Positions 33,651 through 44,910 of a stretch of DNA of 64,000 bases are shown here, one piece after another (the first letter of the stretch is position 1; each line of letters starts with the position of its first letter). The notes beneath the pieces are model-generated. The model saw only the letters and a list, made by a program, of their open reading frames with translations, made no database searches and was not told the DNA's origin. The stretch lies in NCBI GenBank assembly GCA_949825045.1, contig OX463816.1:15495579-15559578 (forward strand). Direction: 5' to 3'. The position numbers and the translations under genes are program-made. This stretch comes from Argyresthia goedartella. Lineage: Eukaryota; Arthropoda; Insecta; Lepidoptera; Argyresthiidae.

Positions 33651-34825
33651 GTTTAATTAAAAAATGAAGCAATTTTCCACTTAAATGTACTTTCACGCGC
33701 GCCGCTTTGGTTGGTTTCGGCAGTAAGATTGAATTTTGTGTCAAACTTACTTTAAAAGCATATTTATATAAATAACATCACGCATCGATGCGTCCCTCTA
33801 TTTCCAATATTAGCCCCGTCGCCTTTATATAGGACATCTGAAAAAATCAATAAATGAAATTAACAGATCTTGTGAAGCCAGAACTCGATGTCTTTATCAA
33901 TAAGCACCCCATCCCTCTCGCATTATCTCCCACAGATTATATGTCATCCCAGTACAATTCACTGTCTTAACAGGCTCGTAGTAAAAGCATGGCAAGCGAT
34001 AACATTTTATATCTTGAGATCAGTTGTAATGTATAACATTAACTCACCAACGGATTCATGTTCTCAATAAACTTTGACGTTTTATTTGTCATTTCGTCCA
34101 AGACAAATCTGAAAAAGTAACATTTAATCCGAATTAAATCATATTTTTATCGTATGTCATTGAAAACTAACCAAATAGTTACTTATAAATTTTAATAACA
34201 CACCATAACCCATTGAAATGCAAAATAGGATTTTGAACATCAAAAAAATCAATCTTTGCGCACCCACCATCTTTAAATGCAAATTGGGACCTGAATTAGT
34301 TACTAAACCCCTAAAAATCTTGAAATCATATTGCAAAATACCAAAAAACTTGAACACACCCATATTGTTATTTTGATGATTTTAATGAAATTTAAATTAA
34401 AAAGTACGATATTTTTGCCCAAATGCCGATATTGTATTGCTAGCCGTCCTTTAGCGTGGTAAGAAAATCATGAAAAAAATGAAAACCTACCTCTTTAGGT
34501 AGGTGTACATTTTTTTATTTGCTTTACTTTGTATTTTTATACCAACCGTACAAATCGGAAATGACGAAGAAATTAAGTCACATGCGATGACGTGTTGCGC
34601 ATCACTTCATACCTACCTATATTTGACTTGGCAAGGAAAATAAATACTCGCATATTTAACATTACTAGCAATAATATTGCGGCTGCATTGTTTTCTTATG
34701 ACTTTTTCGTCTTTAATAGACCTCGTCGGATTTCGATTTGAAAGCGCTCAACGATTATTTGATGTGTAGTCAACATAATTGAAAATGACAAAAGAATAGG
34801 TAGGTTACACTTATTACTTACAGAC
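33651..34825. other. no gene seen
   Basis: AT-rich. One 68-codon minus-strand frame at 34157-34363 has no recognisable motif and reads like chance. Confidence 0.4.
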
Positions 34826-35069
34826 ATGCCGTGTGGCAATGCTTTGTGTCGATCGATACACTAAATTCACGAACTATTTTTGCTGGCGAAAACCGACGTT
34901 CTCCCAATCCGACGACGTCTCGTGGGCGACGGACGATGGAGCTCACATCGTTATATATTTGAATATTTCTAATAAAAGATCTATTAATCTCTAAGTGAAG
35001 CAACTTTGGCATAACGTAAACAGGTGTTTTATCTTTGTAGTCACCTAAAGAAATCCGTGCATAGTGGAC
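34826..35069 (-). CDS. candidate internal exon, unknown protein
   Basis: On the minus strand an open stretch of about 81 codons is bounded upstream by AAATATGTAACAG (acceptor-like) and downstream by CT then GTAAGTAATAAG, a strong donor match. The protein text has HYARISLGDYKDKTPVYVMP and VRRPRDVVGLGERRFSPAK and resembles nothing I can name. It has no ATG of its own near the start. Neighbouring exons were not found. It may be a host exon, a relic of an element, or chance; the paired splice-like ends are the only reason to list it. Confidence 0.25.
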
Positions 35070-35529
35070 GGGCAAGCTGTTACATATTTAGAACAACCAA
35101 TGCTATTTTTCGATATAGTACATTTATGGTGTCATTTCCGGAATAATTTTCTAGTTTATCATAAAAAAATGCAATTCCGTGATATTTTTTATTAGGAAAA
35201 AACAGAATCATTTCTTTAACTAAAATTCGGACATACAGGAGGATGCTTTTGATGTAACTAGCTTTTATTTGATAATATGTTCGATACTGTAATAAAATAA
35301 GAACCTACACTTAGCTTTGTCTCTTACTTTTTAGTTCTATTTTATAAGTAAGTATTAAAAGCTTATTTTTTTATATTTTTTATCTATTAATGAAGCTATG
35401 ACTACTACACGAATCTAGGACAAAATTAGGTTATACCATAGCGATAAATTCTAGTAAAATATAATGGCAACATAATTTACATCATTTAATTTCTTGGATT
35501 ACTTGCCAAGATTAACTTGTCAAGACGAA

Positions 35530-35760
35530 TCAAACGAGACCAAACTCGATGGGGTTGCGACGTTCATTACCGAGTTTCCTTAGTCAACTTCCGGCTCCAT
35601 CATCAGACTCTGGATATCAACTAAGACCAAAGTACGTGTCAAGACTATTCCAACTAACCGAAACACGATGGGCACTTTCCTGCTCCGTCATCAGACCCTG
35701 GATATCACAAGGACCATTAACCGTTCAAAGGGTTAATCATTTGATCCTTAATCGGTAAAC
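35530..35760 (-). repeat. GGAAGGTGC-type dispersed repeat, locus 1
   Basis: Two loosely similar units read on the minus strand as TGGATCAAATGA..., then TATCCAGGGTCTGATGACGG and AGCAGGAAAGTGCCCATCG. The same motif chain occurs at 37400-37690 and 49935-50165. The unit of about 100 bases tends to occur in pairs. Confidence 0.5.
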
Positions 35761-37048
35761 AGCTTGAAACAAATTTTTGAATATGTTAATAACAGAAGCA
35801 ATTCGGTTTCTAACGCTTCCGTGCGTTCCCTGGTTTAAAGTCCTTCAAACATTCTTTATATTCTACTAGAATTTATAAATAGTACTCAGTAGAACAAGAA
35901 ATCAGATAGTTATTATCAACTTAAAGTGATAAAGTATAAGGAATGTCTCTTAATTACTCGTGAGATATAATTTTCTTTAATCGAAGACAAAACCGATTAA
36001 AAAGTGGAAAGAAAATAAATAGATTTCTCCAGGAAGTTTTATTTGTACCCGTGCTAGTTCCTAGCCGTAAAGAGAAGAGATACGGTGGCGGCCGGGCTGG
36101 TTCCCAGAATCCGCAATGAGCCGGACAATGGATCATCCGGATATTGCCTGTCAGCTGCTACCTACCCCCTATGAACATTGCACTAAATGGTTTCTAGGTC
36201 AATCGCTCCGACTGGGTTGGAAAACTCATTGGAGCTAAAATAGGGACTACAATTAAGGTTTTTATGTGGAAATATATATGTGGGTAATATAATGTGGCAT
36301 CTTAAGGTTCAGTTATAAAGCAGTTCCAGTAAATCTCAATACTTTTCAGATGAAATGCAATAACACCGCGATCTGTCTTACTTAAGTGAAAAGTAATCAC
36401 GTGGCTTTGTAAAACACCTGTTTCGCTATATATAACTTTCCGTACAGTTTTTATTTTGTCGTCGGCAGATTAAAGTTTACTACTTATGAAATTTGCTTTG
36501 GCTTTAAGATACACAACCTTGAAAGGTTTGAAGGACTCTATGAGAAATTCTTTAAACCTGTGAATATTTGTCATATTTCTTTGTTCATAAAGTTCTAAAA
36601 GTCTATCTCTGCTAATCCTCAAACATGTGGTCGAAAATCGGACCGGAATTCCGGTTAGGGTGTTTTTGCCAAAACGATCCCCAAGTTTTTTAAATCATAA
36701 ACCCTCTTTACTGCGTTCAAAAACCGCACGTTACGATCAGCATTATGTTAAACTACTTGGTAAAAACTCGTTTCGTATCTGGAAAACTACACATTATGGT
36801 CATTATGTGTAGTTTTTCTACATATAATGACATTCAAATTTCGAACGCCGACGCCCGCCTGCATGCAGCCCCTAGTTTGTCTGTGAAGTTGGTACTGACA
36901 TTCAAATTAAGAACGCCCGAAGTTGGTGCTACAGAACAAGCTAAACAACTGCAGAGCCACAATACCGGTCAAACATGCGGTTCCTGAACACATCAAAGAG
37001 AGCTTATGATATGTGTGTAGATAAACTAGTGTATGTAACTGTACATAA
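35761..37048. other. no gene seen; one short hairpin
   Basis: Contains a hairpin with arms AAAACTACACAT (36783-36794) and its reverse complement (36805-36816). Nothing else is recognised. Confidence 0.4.
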
Positions 37049-37140
37049 TTAGGCATTAAAACTCTCGAGTGATATTGTTATGAAACTCGCCTTCGGCTCG
37101 TTTCATAAACCCGCTCTCGAGTTTTAATGCCCTCCATTAT
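37049..37140. repeat. short two-level inverted repeat (MITE-like)
   Basis: Outer arms GGCATTAAAACTCTCGAG and CTCGAGTTTTAATGCC enclose a second stem, ATGAAACTCGCC / GGCTCGTTTCAT. The whole is about 90 bases and could be a tiny hairpin element or a structured RNA end. Confidence 0.5.
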
Positions 37141-37399
37141 GTAGCAGTCACATAAACTACTATAATACCCTCAGTTACCACCGGCTAACGCCACTTTTCC
37201 GTTAAAGGTTTTACATTCTTTTACAATGGCATAGGGTTCAAAATCGCGATCCGTCCCAATCACCCTCGGTTTTTGAGTAGTTAATTTAACCTGCAATGTC
37301 TATCGGCATGAATTTAACCCACTTCCTGTTATCCGATTGAGCTGAAATGTTGCATTTGCATATGTATGTAAGTTGGATGACAATGCAGTATTTTTCTAA

Positions 37400-37690
37400 C
37401 TTGGAGCTGACCTGATGATTGAAACGGAAGGTGGTCATGAGAACTCTGTCATAAAACATCGCAAATCCGTCAAGTTTGGTCTCGTTTGATTCATCTTGAC
37501 AAATACTTTGATCCTAGAATATTTTTTACATTATGTAGCTGATCTGATGCTGAAGCTGGAGCTGGCTAGGGGAACTTTGCAATAAAACGATGCAACCCTA
37601 TCGAGTTTGCGCTCTTTCGATTATTCGTTTTATTACAGAGTTCTCCTGGCCACTATTAGGCTCCAGCATCAGATCAGCTCCGTGTCATAA
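37400..37690. repeat. GGAAGGTGC-type repeat, locus 2, inverted pair
   Basis: A plus-strand unit (GAGCTGACCTGATGATTGAA, GGAAGGTGGTCATGAGAAC) is followed by a second plus-strand unit (GCTGATCTGATGCTGAAG, GGGGAACTTTGCAATAAAAC). A minus-strand copy then ends at about 37685, so the last two form an inverted pair around 37600. Confidence 0.55.
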
Positions 37691-37834
37691 AAAATATTCT
37701 GGAACTAAAGTTCTCCCAATGCTCGAAAGTGGCTTTTCCCTTTGAGTCATACGGAAATTCAAATGTGTGCATTTTACAATCTCTTGATTGACTCATAAAC
37801 AGTTTATCTTGGACTTAAAATAAATAATATAAAT

Positions 37835-38096
37835 AAATAATAATAATAATACCTTGGACACCATTTACACACATTGATCTAGCCCCAAACTAGGATTCCC
37901 TGTATCTTGGGTACTAGACAACGATACACATACTTATATAGATAAATATTATACTTATATAGATAAACAACCATGACTAGGGTACAAACATCCGTTCTCA
38001 TCAAACAAATATTGGCCCCCACCGGGACTTGAACCCGGGACCCTTGGCTTCGTAGGCAGGGTCACTGCCGACTCGGCCATTCGGGACGTCGGGCCA
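37835..38096 (-). repeat. tRNA-derived SINE, third family
   Basis: Read on the minus strand: ATGGCCGAGTCGGCAGTGAC (A-box region), CCTGCCTACGAAGCC, GGGTTCAAGTCCCGGTGGGG (B box and acceptor-like end), then a body with GTACCCTAGTCATGG and an ATT-rich tail. Head and tail are well preserved. It is a SINE, not a tRNA gene: the tRNA-like part is incomplete at its 5' arm and runs straight into the body. Confidence 0.7.
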
Positions 38097-39280
38097 ATAA
38101 ACTTCTGGTCGGCTACGGGAAACCGGAAAATTGAAATCCCTAGTCATCAAATTCCAATGTTTGAAGCAGTCTACTGCGCAAGAGCATAAATTTTAGTGCA
38201 TAGGCGGTCGCGCAGTCGCAGATGCCCTCTCTCGTCCTTATCTCCTGTAACCCAATGTAAAGGAATCCGTTATGACTGGCTGGAGGTTAGGATGCAGTCT
38301 CTGGCCGGCATTCACTTCTAACCTTAACTGCCGCCCTAGGCCATCAACTTTGCCGTGCTATCTTGACGGATACACCAGAATTCGGTAACTATCATCGTGA
38401 ACTGCCATCGTTATAGACTATATAAACAGATAAAAGCAATTAAAACTGGCGCACTTGTACGTCAATTGTTTCTCATGTGGTCGTAGATTGAAGTGGAAGA
38501 TTCACTAGTATTTATTATTATTCGAAATAAAATGAATTCGCAGGGTGTGAGCTCCAGGTAATTTCTGTTTACATAAATATAAAGGGGTATTTCGGATTCG
38601 GAAAATATTATTTATGATTTGGAGCCTAAAAGGTAAACTTAGTGGACCTTCTTCTCGTGAATACAACTATGATAATGAGTACAATTAGAAAAAATACAGT
38701 ACATTAGAACTGGGCATTATTCTCACTTTATTTTGGTTAGCTAATTAAAAATATTTATTATAATAGTATAGTTTGTATGTTTTCGATGTATTTTTTCACA
38801 GATTTAGGCTTCATAAATAAAACAAACCTTTATACTTCGTTCCTAACCCGTCAAGGCATAGACTAAACAAAAGCTTGTTTCGATTTAATTATTTTCTAAC
38901 TAAAACAATCATTTTTGACATTCCCACCAGATCTCTTTATTTTATAAATGCAAAATGTAAATTCAAATAATTTGCATCAACCTCAAAATGCTTTGAATTG
39001 TGAGCTGGTGAAACTCAAATAGTATTTTCAATTTTGTACCGATTGTTTTACCGCTTGAACGTGCCTGCGGTCGCCGGCTCATGTGCATTATTGTTACAAT
39101 AAACCGCAATTTTATTGTTTTTTCAATCTGGTCATTTCGTTAGGTTTTATGGAAAATCTTATTCAGTTTCATTTTCATTTCCTCATCATAATGAACGAGT
39201 GAAATTGATCATTGCTGACTAAGAGTTACAATGGAAATAACCTGAATTCTGGAAACCCAGAATAAAAAAACTTCATTTTT
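38097..39280. other. no gene seen
   Basis: A moderately GC-rich patch at 38150-38420 has no open frame of note. The remainder is AT-rich and without recognisable content. Confidence 0.4.
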
Positions 39281-39672
39281 AGGGTTCCGTACCCAACGGG
39301 TAAGAACGGAACCCTATTACTAAGACTTCGCTGTCCGACCGTCTGTCACCAGGCTGTATCTCAAGTACTAGCTAGCTAGAGAGTTGAAATTTTCAGAGAT
39401 TATGTATTTCTGTTGCCGCTATAACAACAAATACTAAAAAAACAGGATAAAAAATATTTAAGGGGGCTCCCATATAACAATTATTTCAATACCACATACA
39501 AACTTATGGATGCACCTGGTTACGTACATGGAGTGTGAAAGTAACCGCACCAATAACTTTATAAACAATATTTTGCTGTGTAAAATCCAAACTATTCACT
39601 CCACACCATCGCTTCCATTGAACGGTGGTACGGAACCCTTCGTGCGCGATTTAGACTCGCACTTGAGCGGTT
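39281..39672. repeat. GGGTTCCGT dispersed repeat, copy B
   Basis: Starts TAGGGTTCCGTACCC and ends GGTACGGAACCCTTCGTGCG then CTCGCACTTGAGCGG. The interior (AGCTAGCTAGAGAGTTGAAA, CATGGAGTGTGAAAGTAACC) is nearly identical to copy A at 7046. The CCGT microsatellite is shorter here. Confidence 0.75.
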
Positions 39673-39863
39673 TTTTATTCTATTTAAATGAATGAAAAAG
39701 CTTAAACGACTTCTCCTTATCTTTTGAAAATATTTCTATGGATTTTTAGAAAACAGGCGGCCGAAAGGTAATGTTGTAGTATATTTTTAGAACCGACTCA
39801 TGAAGCCCTTTAATTTGATAGCCCACAAAATATGTTATAAATAAATTAAAGAAATATGTTAAA

Positions 39864-40931
39864 TTGAATAATTATATAAAAAAAACACAAAAACTAGCTA
39901 ATAGAAATAAAATATTTTGTAAAAATGTAAATTGTAGCAAGGAACGTGTCGAATTAATTAACGAAATCGATGATTGTAGATTATGTTTGGAAAAAACTAC
40001 AGAAAAGTACGAATGTGACACACGGCGACTCCAGTCAGATATGCATATTTTAAACTCATCATTACAAAGTATTACACGTAAATATGAGTCAGCACAATAC
40101 GAAATTAAGGAACATGTGTCGGCTATGAATAGTTTGTTGGAGACGTGTAAGTATAATTATGACACTTTCATATCTTTGACCGACAATCACATCTGTGATT
40201 GTAAACAAGCTCCAGCGGACTGTTCCGTGCCGACCGTGTGTCCCGCCGAGTAGCCGGCCGAACAGCTGATACTGACCCAGGCGCCGCCGTCAGTCGACTT
40301 GAGTACTAATAGTGTTATCAATAACGCCTCCTTCTCTCGGACAAAGGATAGGTATATAATGTACAGCGATGAACTTGGAAAAAATATGGGTTTACAACTT
40401 AGTCAGCGCGTGGGCCAGGCAATATTAAATAGCTGTATGCCTGGCGCCACATATTCACAAATATTAAACAAAGTGTTGTCATCGCAGTTTTTAGAACCAA
40501 CCACCCTAATTATTTTAATTGGTAGAAGGGAAAATGTATCTAAAAAACTAATTACTAAATACTTTTCCAAATTAAATTCTTTACAAAATGTAGATAGAAT
40601 AATCTTGTTTGCGTTTCCCTTCAGCCAATCCTTGTCACAACATGAAAATCATATAAGACATGATTATAATACATTTATACACACATTGACATGTCGTCAT
40701 ACTGAAAAATTTCATTTCATAGACACCAATATTTGTATTGGAAAATATTTTTATTTGACTAAGGATAGGTATTACCTATCTAGGTTTTATACAAAACAGA
40801 TAGCACAGTCACTATCTTATTTTATTTTGAACTCAGTCAAGTTTTTGACTAATGAAACGCCTGCTTCTATTGAGCAGTGTAATAATAATGACAGGTACTC
40901 CTTGGAATCTGTTCCAAGCTCTTTAAATTAA
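39864..40931 (+). pseudogene. ORF1 of non-LTR element 3
   Basis: One frame, broken by a single TAG at 40251-40253. The first part (129 codons, no ATG) is Lys/Asn-rich with CRLCLEKTTEKYECDTRRL and a heptad-like stretch, probably a coiled coil for self-association. The second part has YIMYSDELGKNMG, MPGATYSQI and LIILIGRREN. This order resembles the SGNH/GDSL esterase-like module seen in many CR1-clade ORF1 proteins, with the nucleophile region at YSDE. The assignment is tentative because the later catalytic Asp and His are not obvious. The true start is missing. Confidence 0.5.
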
Positions 40932-40934
40932 CCC

Positions 40935-43790
40935 ATAGGACAACAGAGAGTAACTCTGGCAGTAATATTAATATTTGTATAAATATACCTTCATCTTGCC
41001 CATTAAATCAAGTTACTAGTAATGAAAAATGTAAAAGTAAGAATATTTTAAACGTGGTTCATCAAAATATACAGGGCATGTTAAGTAAAGAACTGGAAAT
41101 TGAGTTATTCATGAACTGTAATAATATTGTTATTTTATGTATAACAGAGCACTTTTTAAAGCTCATGTTCAACTTTAATAACCACCACGTTGCTAGTTCG
41201 TTCAACAGAAAAACAGCTGATCGCGGTGGCTCCTTAATACTTGTAAATAATAGTTTTAAATATAAGGAACGAGTTGACATAGTGAGCCTGTCTGCTGAGC
41301 GTACCATGGAAATAGCCTGTATTGAACTTGAACAACTTATTGTAATGAGCGTATACAGACCACCAGATTCATCCTTTGATTTATTCGAAAAGAAAATGGA
41401 TGAAGTGTTGATTAAAATCAGCGATAAAAACATTTTTTTTATAATTTGTGGTGATTTTAATGTTAATCTGTTAGAGAATAATAATATTTGTACTAGATTA
41501 AAATATTTATTTTTATGTCACAACATGAACTATCTGTTTTTGGAGCCTACTAGAATTACTGCAACATCTGCTACCTGCATTGACAATATATTTACTAACA
41601 TTACGCCCATTTTCAAATCGGTCATCAATAAATTAACCTCTGATCACTCTGGTCAGATAGGTATATTCAATATTAAAATAAAAAAGGACCAAAAAGAGGA
41701 TATTACATGTGTGCCCGTTAGTGACACTCGGCTTGAACACTACAGGAATAATATTTTAGATAAACTATGGGAAATACCATACAGTGACGATCCAAATTTG
41801 TTGTACAACTCAGTATTTAACCTTGTCAAAAATGAATATGATACGGTATTTAAATCAAAAACTATAAAAGTTAATAACAAAGCTTTGTTTAGTGATTGGG
41901 CGACAGTTGGAATTCATAGGAGCAGACGAAGATTATATGAACTCTATGAAGAGAAATCATATAACAAAAATACGGCCTTTCTAGATTATGTTCGTAGTTA
42001 TTCAAAAATGTTTAAACGCGTTTGTGCCGTAGCTAAATCTATTTTCATTAAAAACAAAATTGAATCTAGTGGCAATGTAGTGAAAACGACTTGGCAAATT
42101 ATAAACAGAGAGACTGGAAAGGCCAAAGCTACACATAATAACTTCAAGCTTAAGATAGATAATCAATTGCTAAGTACAGACCTAGAAGTAGCAAAAGCTT
42201 TCGAAAATTTCTTTACGGACATTCCAGTTTCAACAACCAAGTCTTTAATTTCATCTCCCGCTGCTGCTGAATCTATACTTAAACAAAACTTTGAGGAATG
42301 TAAAACAGATTTTAAATTTAGGCACGTAAATAATGAAGACATTGTAAAAGCGTTTAAATCCCTGGAAATGAAAAAGACAGCTGACGCCCATGGTCTATCA
42401 GTAAAAATTATTAGTTCCATTGTAGATTGCACCTCACCTTTGTTGTATATTTAATCAATGTATAGATAATGGTGTGTTTCCTGACTTGATGAAACTAAGT
42501 AAAGTTATACCTTTATTCAAAGATGGTAGTACATCAGACCCCACCAATTTTAGACCCATATCGATACTACCGACGCTTAGCAAAATATTTGAAAAACTCA
42601 TACTTAATCAATTGCAAAGTCATTTTTATCTCAATAATTTTATTCATATTGCTTAGTTTGGTTTCACAAATGGTCGTTCAACAGCCGATGCTGGTGTTGA
42701 ACTAATCGACAATATTTTTGATGCCTAGGAAGACGCAATGGATGCAATAGGTGTCTTCTGCGATCTATCCAAGGCTTTTGATTGCGTCCATCATGACACT
42801 CTTGTCAGGAAGTTACGCCATTATGGTGTAAAAGATCAGGCACTTGGCCTTCTGGAGTCATATATAACAGATAGGGTTCAGATGGTCGATGTTAATGGGA
42901 AAAGATCACCTGGGTCTTCAATAAGTATGGGCGTACCGCAAGGTTCAATTCTTGGTCCTTTCTTGTTTTTAGTGTATATTAATGATTTACCTTACCTTGT
43001 TAAAGCAAAACATGGGTTAGTATTGTTTGCCGATGATACTTCTTTGATATTTAAAGTTAAAAGACAGCAATCAAATTATGACGAGGTAAACAATGCTATC
43101 TCTAGTATAGTGAACTGGTTTACTGTTAACAATTTATTACTTAATGAAAATAAAACTAAATGTATTAAATTCGTGTTACCCAATGTGAACCCGGTAACTA
43201 CAGACATATTTATAAAAGGACAGAGATTGGACCTTGTGCAGTCGACTGCCTTTTTTGGGCATAACTTTAGACGCCAAACTACAATGGGATCCTCATATTA
43301 ATAAATTGTCAAACAGACTGAGTTCGGCAGCGTTCGCAGTTAAAAAAATTAGAGCTCTTACCGACGTAGACACCGCTAGACTAGTCTACTTTAGTTACTT
43401 TCATAGTCTAATGACCTATGGTATTTTATTGTGGGGTCACGCTGCGAATGCTAATAGTATATTTATTCTGCAGAAACGGGCTGTTCGTGCAATTTATAGA
43501 TTAGGGCCTAGAGTGTCACTGAGGGCAAAGTTTAAAGAAATCAATATTCTGACATTTGTGTCTCAATATATCTATGACAATCTTGTGTATGTAAAAAGAA
43601 ATATAACTAATTTTCAGAAGTACAGTGATATACACAATTTTAATACTAGAAATAAAGACAAGTTGCTTATGTAAGCCGACTACATAAAATTAGTAATTCT
43701 TTTAAAGGCAATTGTATACGCTATTACAATAAGGTCCCTACTGATATTAAAAACTTACCTTATTTGACAATATTTTATTTAAAAAAAGAA
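40935..43790 (+). pseudogene. ORF2 of non-LTR element 3: endonuclease plus RT
   Basis: The endonuclease runs from VVHQNIQGM (41054 on) through ITEHFL, ICGDFNVNLLE (41445), CIDNIF and TSDHSGQIG (41640). The RT starts near 42480 with KVIPLFKDG and FRPISILPTLSKIFEKL, then FGFTNGRST, FCDLSKAFDCVHHDTL, GVPQGSILGPFLFLVYIND and the catalytic FADD at about 43028. The thumb follows with KLQWDPHINKLSNRLSSAAF and RLVYFSYFHSLMTYGILLWG. Breaks: a frameshift at 42450, TAG at 42654 and 42726, a T-run frameshift near 43250, and a stop at 43672. Confidence 0.8.
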
Positions 43791-43808
43791 ACGCAAAAGA
43801 TGCGACGA

Positions 43809-43842
43809 CTGTGGAATTTCTTCGGTGAGCTCTTCTCCACAG
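43809..43842 (+). repeat. 3' UTR stem-loop of non-LTR element 3
   Basis: CTGTGGA and TCCACAG close a loop that contains TTTCTTCGG. A matching but longer stem (CTGTGGGAG / CTCCCACAG) with loop TTTCTACG is at 53004-53037 in a related element. Confidence 0.6.
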
Positions 43843-43962
43843 ATTCCGCCATTGTGTTAGTGAACTCACCCAAAAAAATGTAATGAAGGATCTAAGTGAT
43901 GTAACAACATCCTATGGAAATAAATGATTTTTGATTTGATTTTGATTTGATTTGATTTGAAT

Positions 43963-44624
43963 AGGTTTCAGAAAAAAAAAAAAAAAAACTGGCGTCATAA
44001 CTCCCCCCCCCCCAAAGGGGAAAATACGTAAAAGTTCTCGACAAAAAAAACTTTTAATTCAAGAAACACGTGTGCCAAGTTTTGTTTCGATCGCTTGAAA
44101 ACTGTGGCCCTTAGGCCGGAACTGACACACATAGAGACAGACGAAAGCAAAATTGGCCTCCTATCTTGTCGAGATGGAGCTCTTTGCTCGCTTCGCTCGC
44201 TCGGTCAAAAAATATTTCAGCGATGTTCTGATCAAGAAACATAGTTCACTAACATTCATCAAATGAACAGTGGCTTGGATTTTGCGCTTCATCGGCACAA
44301 CGCGAACCTGGGTTAACGGCAGCTAGGCAAGCGACCTACACGCGAAGTGCCTTACGAGCGCAGATATTAACAAAGGTATAATAATTTGCTCACACAAATT
44401 CAAGAATTTGCTTACGAAATACAAGCTTGAGCAATATCACAAATGTGTCAACTGAAAGCCACACCAACAAGCTGAATCCCTTTCTGGATCAACAGGAAAT
44501 TCTGAGAGTATGTCAGAATTTCCTGTTGATCCCGAACGGGTTTCACTATGTTTATATGTATATCACAAAATCCTATGAGACTCTTGTGTGGTGATTAATA
44601 AATAATGATTAATTAATAAATAAA
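43963..44624. other. low-complexity stretch with a long hairpin
   Basis: Begins with an A-run and a C-run (43973-44020). No frame of note. It holds the perfect 20-bp-stem hairpin at 44486-44532. Confidence 0.5.
44486..44532. repeat. 20-bp-stem perfect hairpin
   Basis: GGATCAACAGGAAATTCTGA (44486-44505) pairs exactly with 44513-44532 around the 7-base loop GAGTATG. It is not within any recognised element. Confidence 0.95.
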
Positions 44625-44910
44625 TGTAGCCCATTAGTGTCCCCACCGAGGGGCACAGGCCTTCGCCCGGATAAGCCATACTCCACCACGCTGGCTCAGT
44701 GCGGATTGGTGGATGGGTTTTACGACCACTACCAAGTAGCGATAGTAGCCGGGGCCTACAGCTTAAAGTGTCATCCGAAACACTGAACGTCCGATAATGT
44801 ACTAAAGATAAAAAAAAACTCATTGGTACATGGTTAGGAACCGAGCCTGCATCTCCTGTGTGAGAAGCATGCGTAAAACTCGTTAGACCACGGAGCGGCC
44901 TGGTGGTGAT
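44625..44910 (-). repeat. tRNA-derived SINE, copy 2, minus strand
   Basis: Minus-strand head GCTCCGTGGTCTAACGAG (A box), CTTCTCACACAGGAGATGCA, GGCTCGGTTCCTAACC (B box). The body carries GAGCCAGCGTGGTGGAGTAT and CCTGTGCCCCTCGGTGGGGA, and the tail is (ATTA)n-like at 44600-44640. It shares the head with the copies at 110 and 47139 but has a different body. Confidence 0.65.

Larger units (their letters stand above)
39840..43962 (+). mobile_element. non-LTR retrotransposon 3 (CR1-like), 5' truncated
   Basis: ORF1 with a coiled coil and SGNH-like text, ORF2 with endonuclease and RT, and a 3' UTR with a stem-loop (43809-43842) followed by a (TTTGA)n tail at 43930-43962. The 5' end is lost within or near the start of ORF1, next to the dispersed repeat at 39281-39672. 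Several stops and frameshifts make it dead, though all main blocks are readable. The ORF1 type differs from element 1 although both end in the same pentamer tail. Confidence 0.8.

Noticed and set aside
38025..38092. A tRNA gene on the minus strand (A and B box, tRNA-like arms)
   Set aside because: The 5' acceptor arm does not pair properly and the sequence runs into a SINE body with an ATT-rich tail; it is annotated as a SINE.
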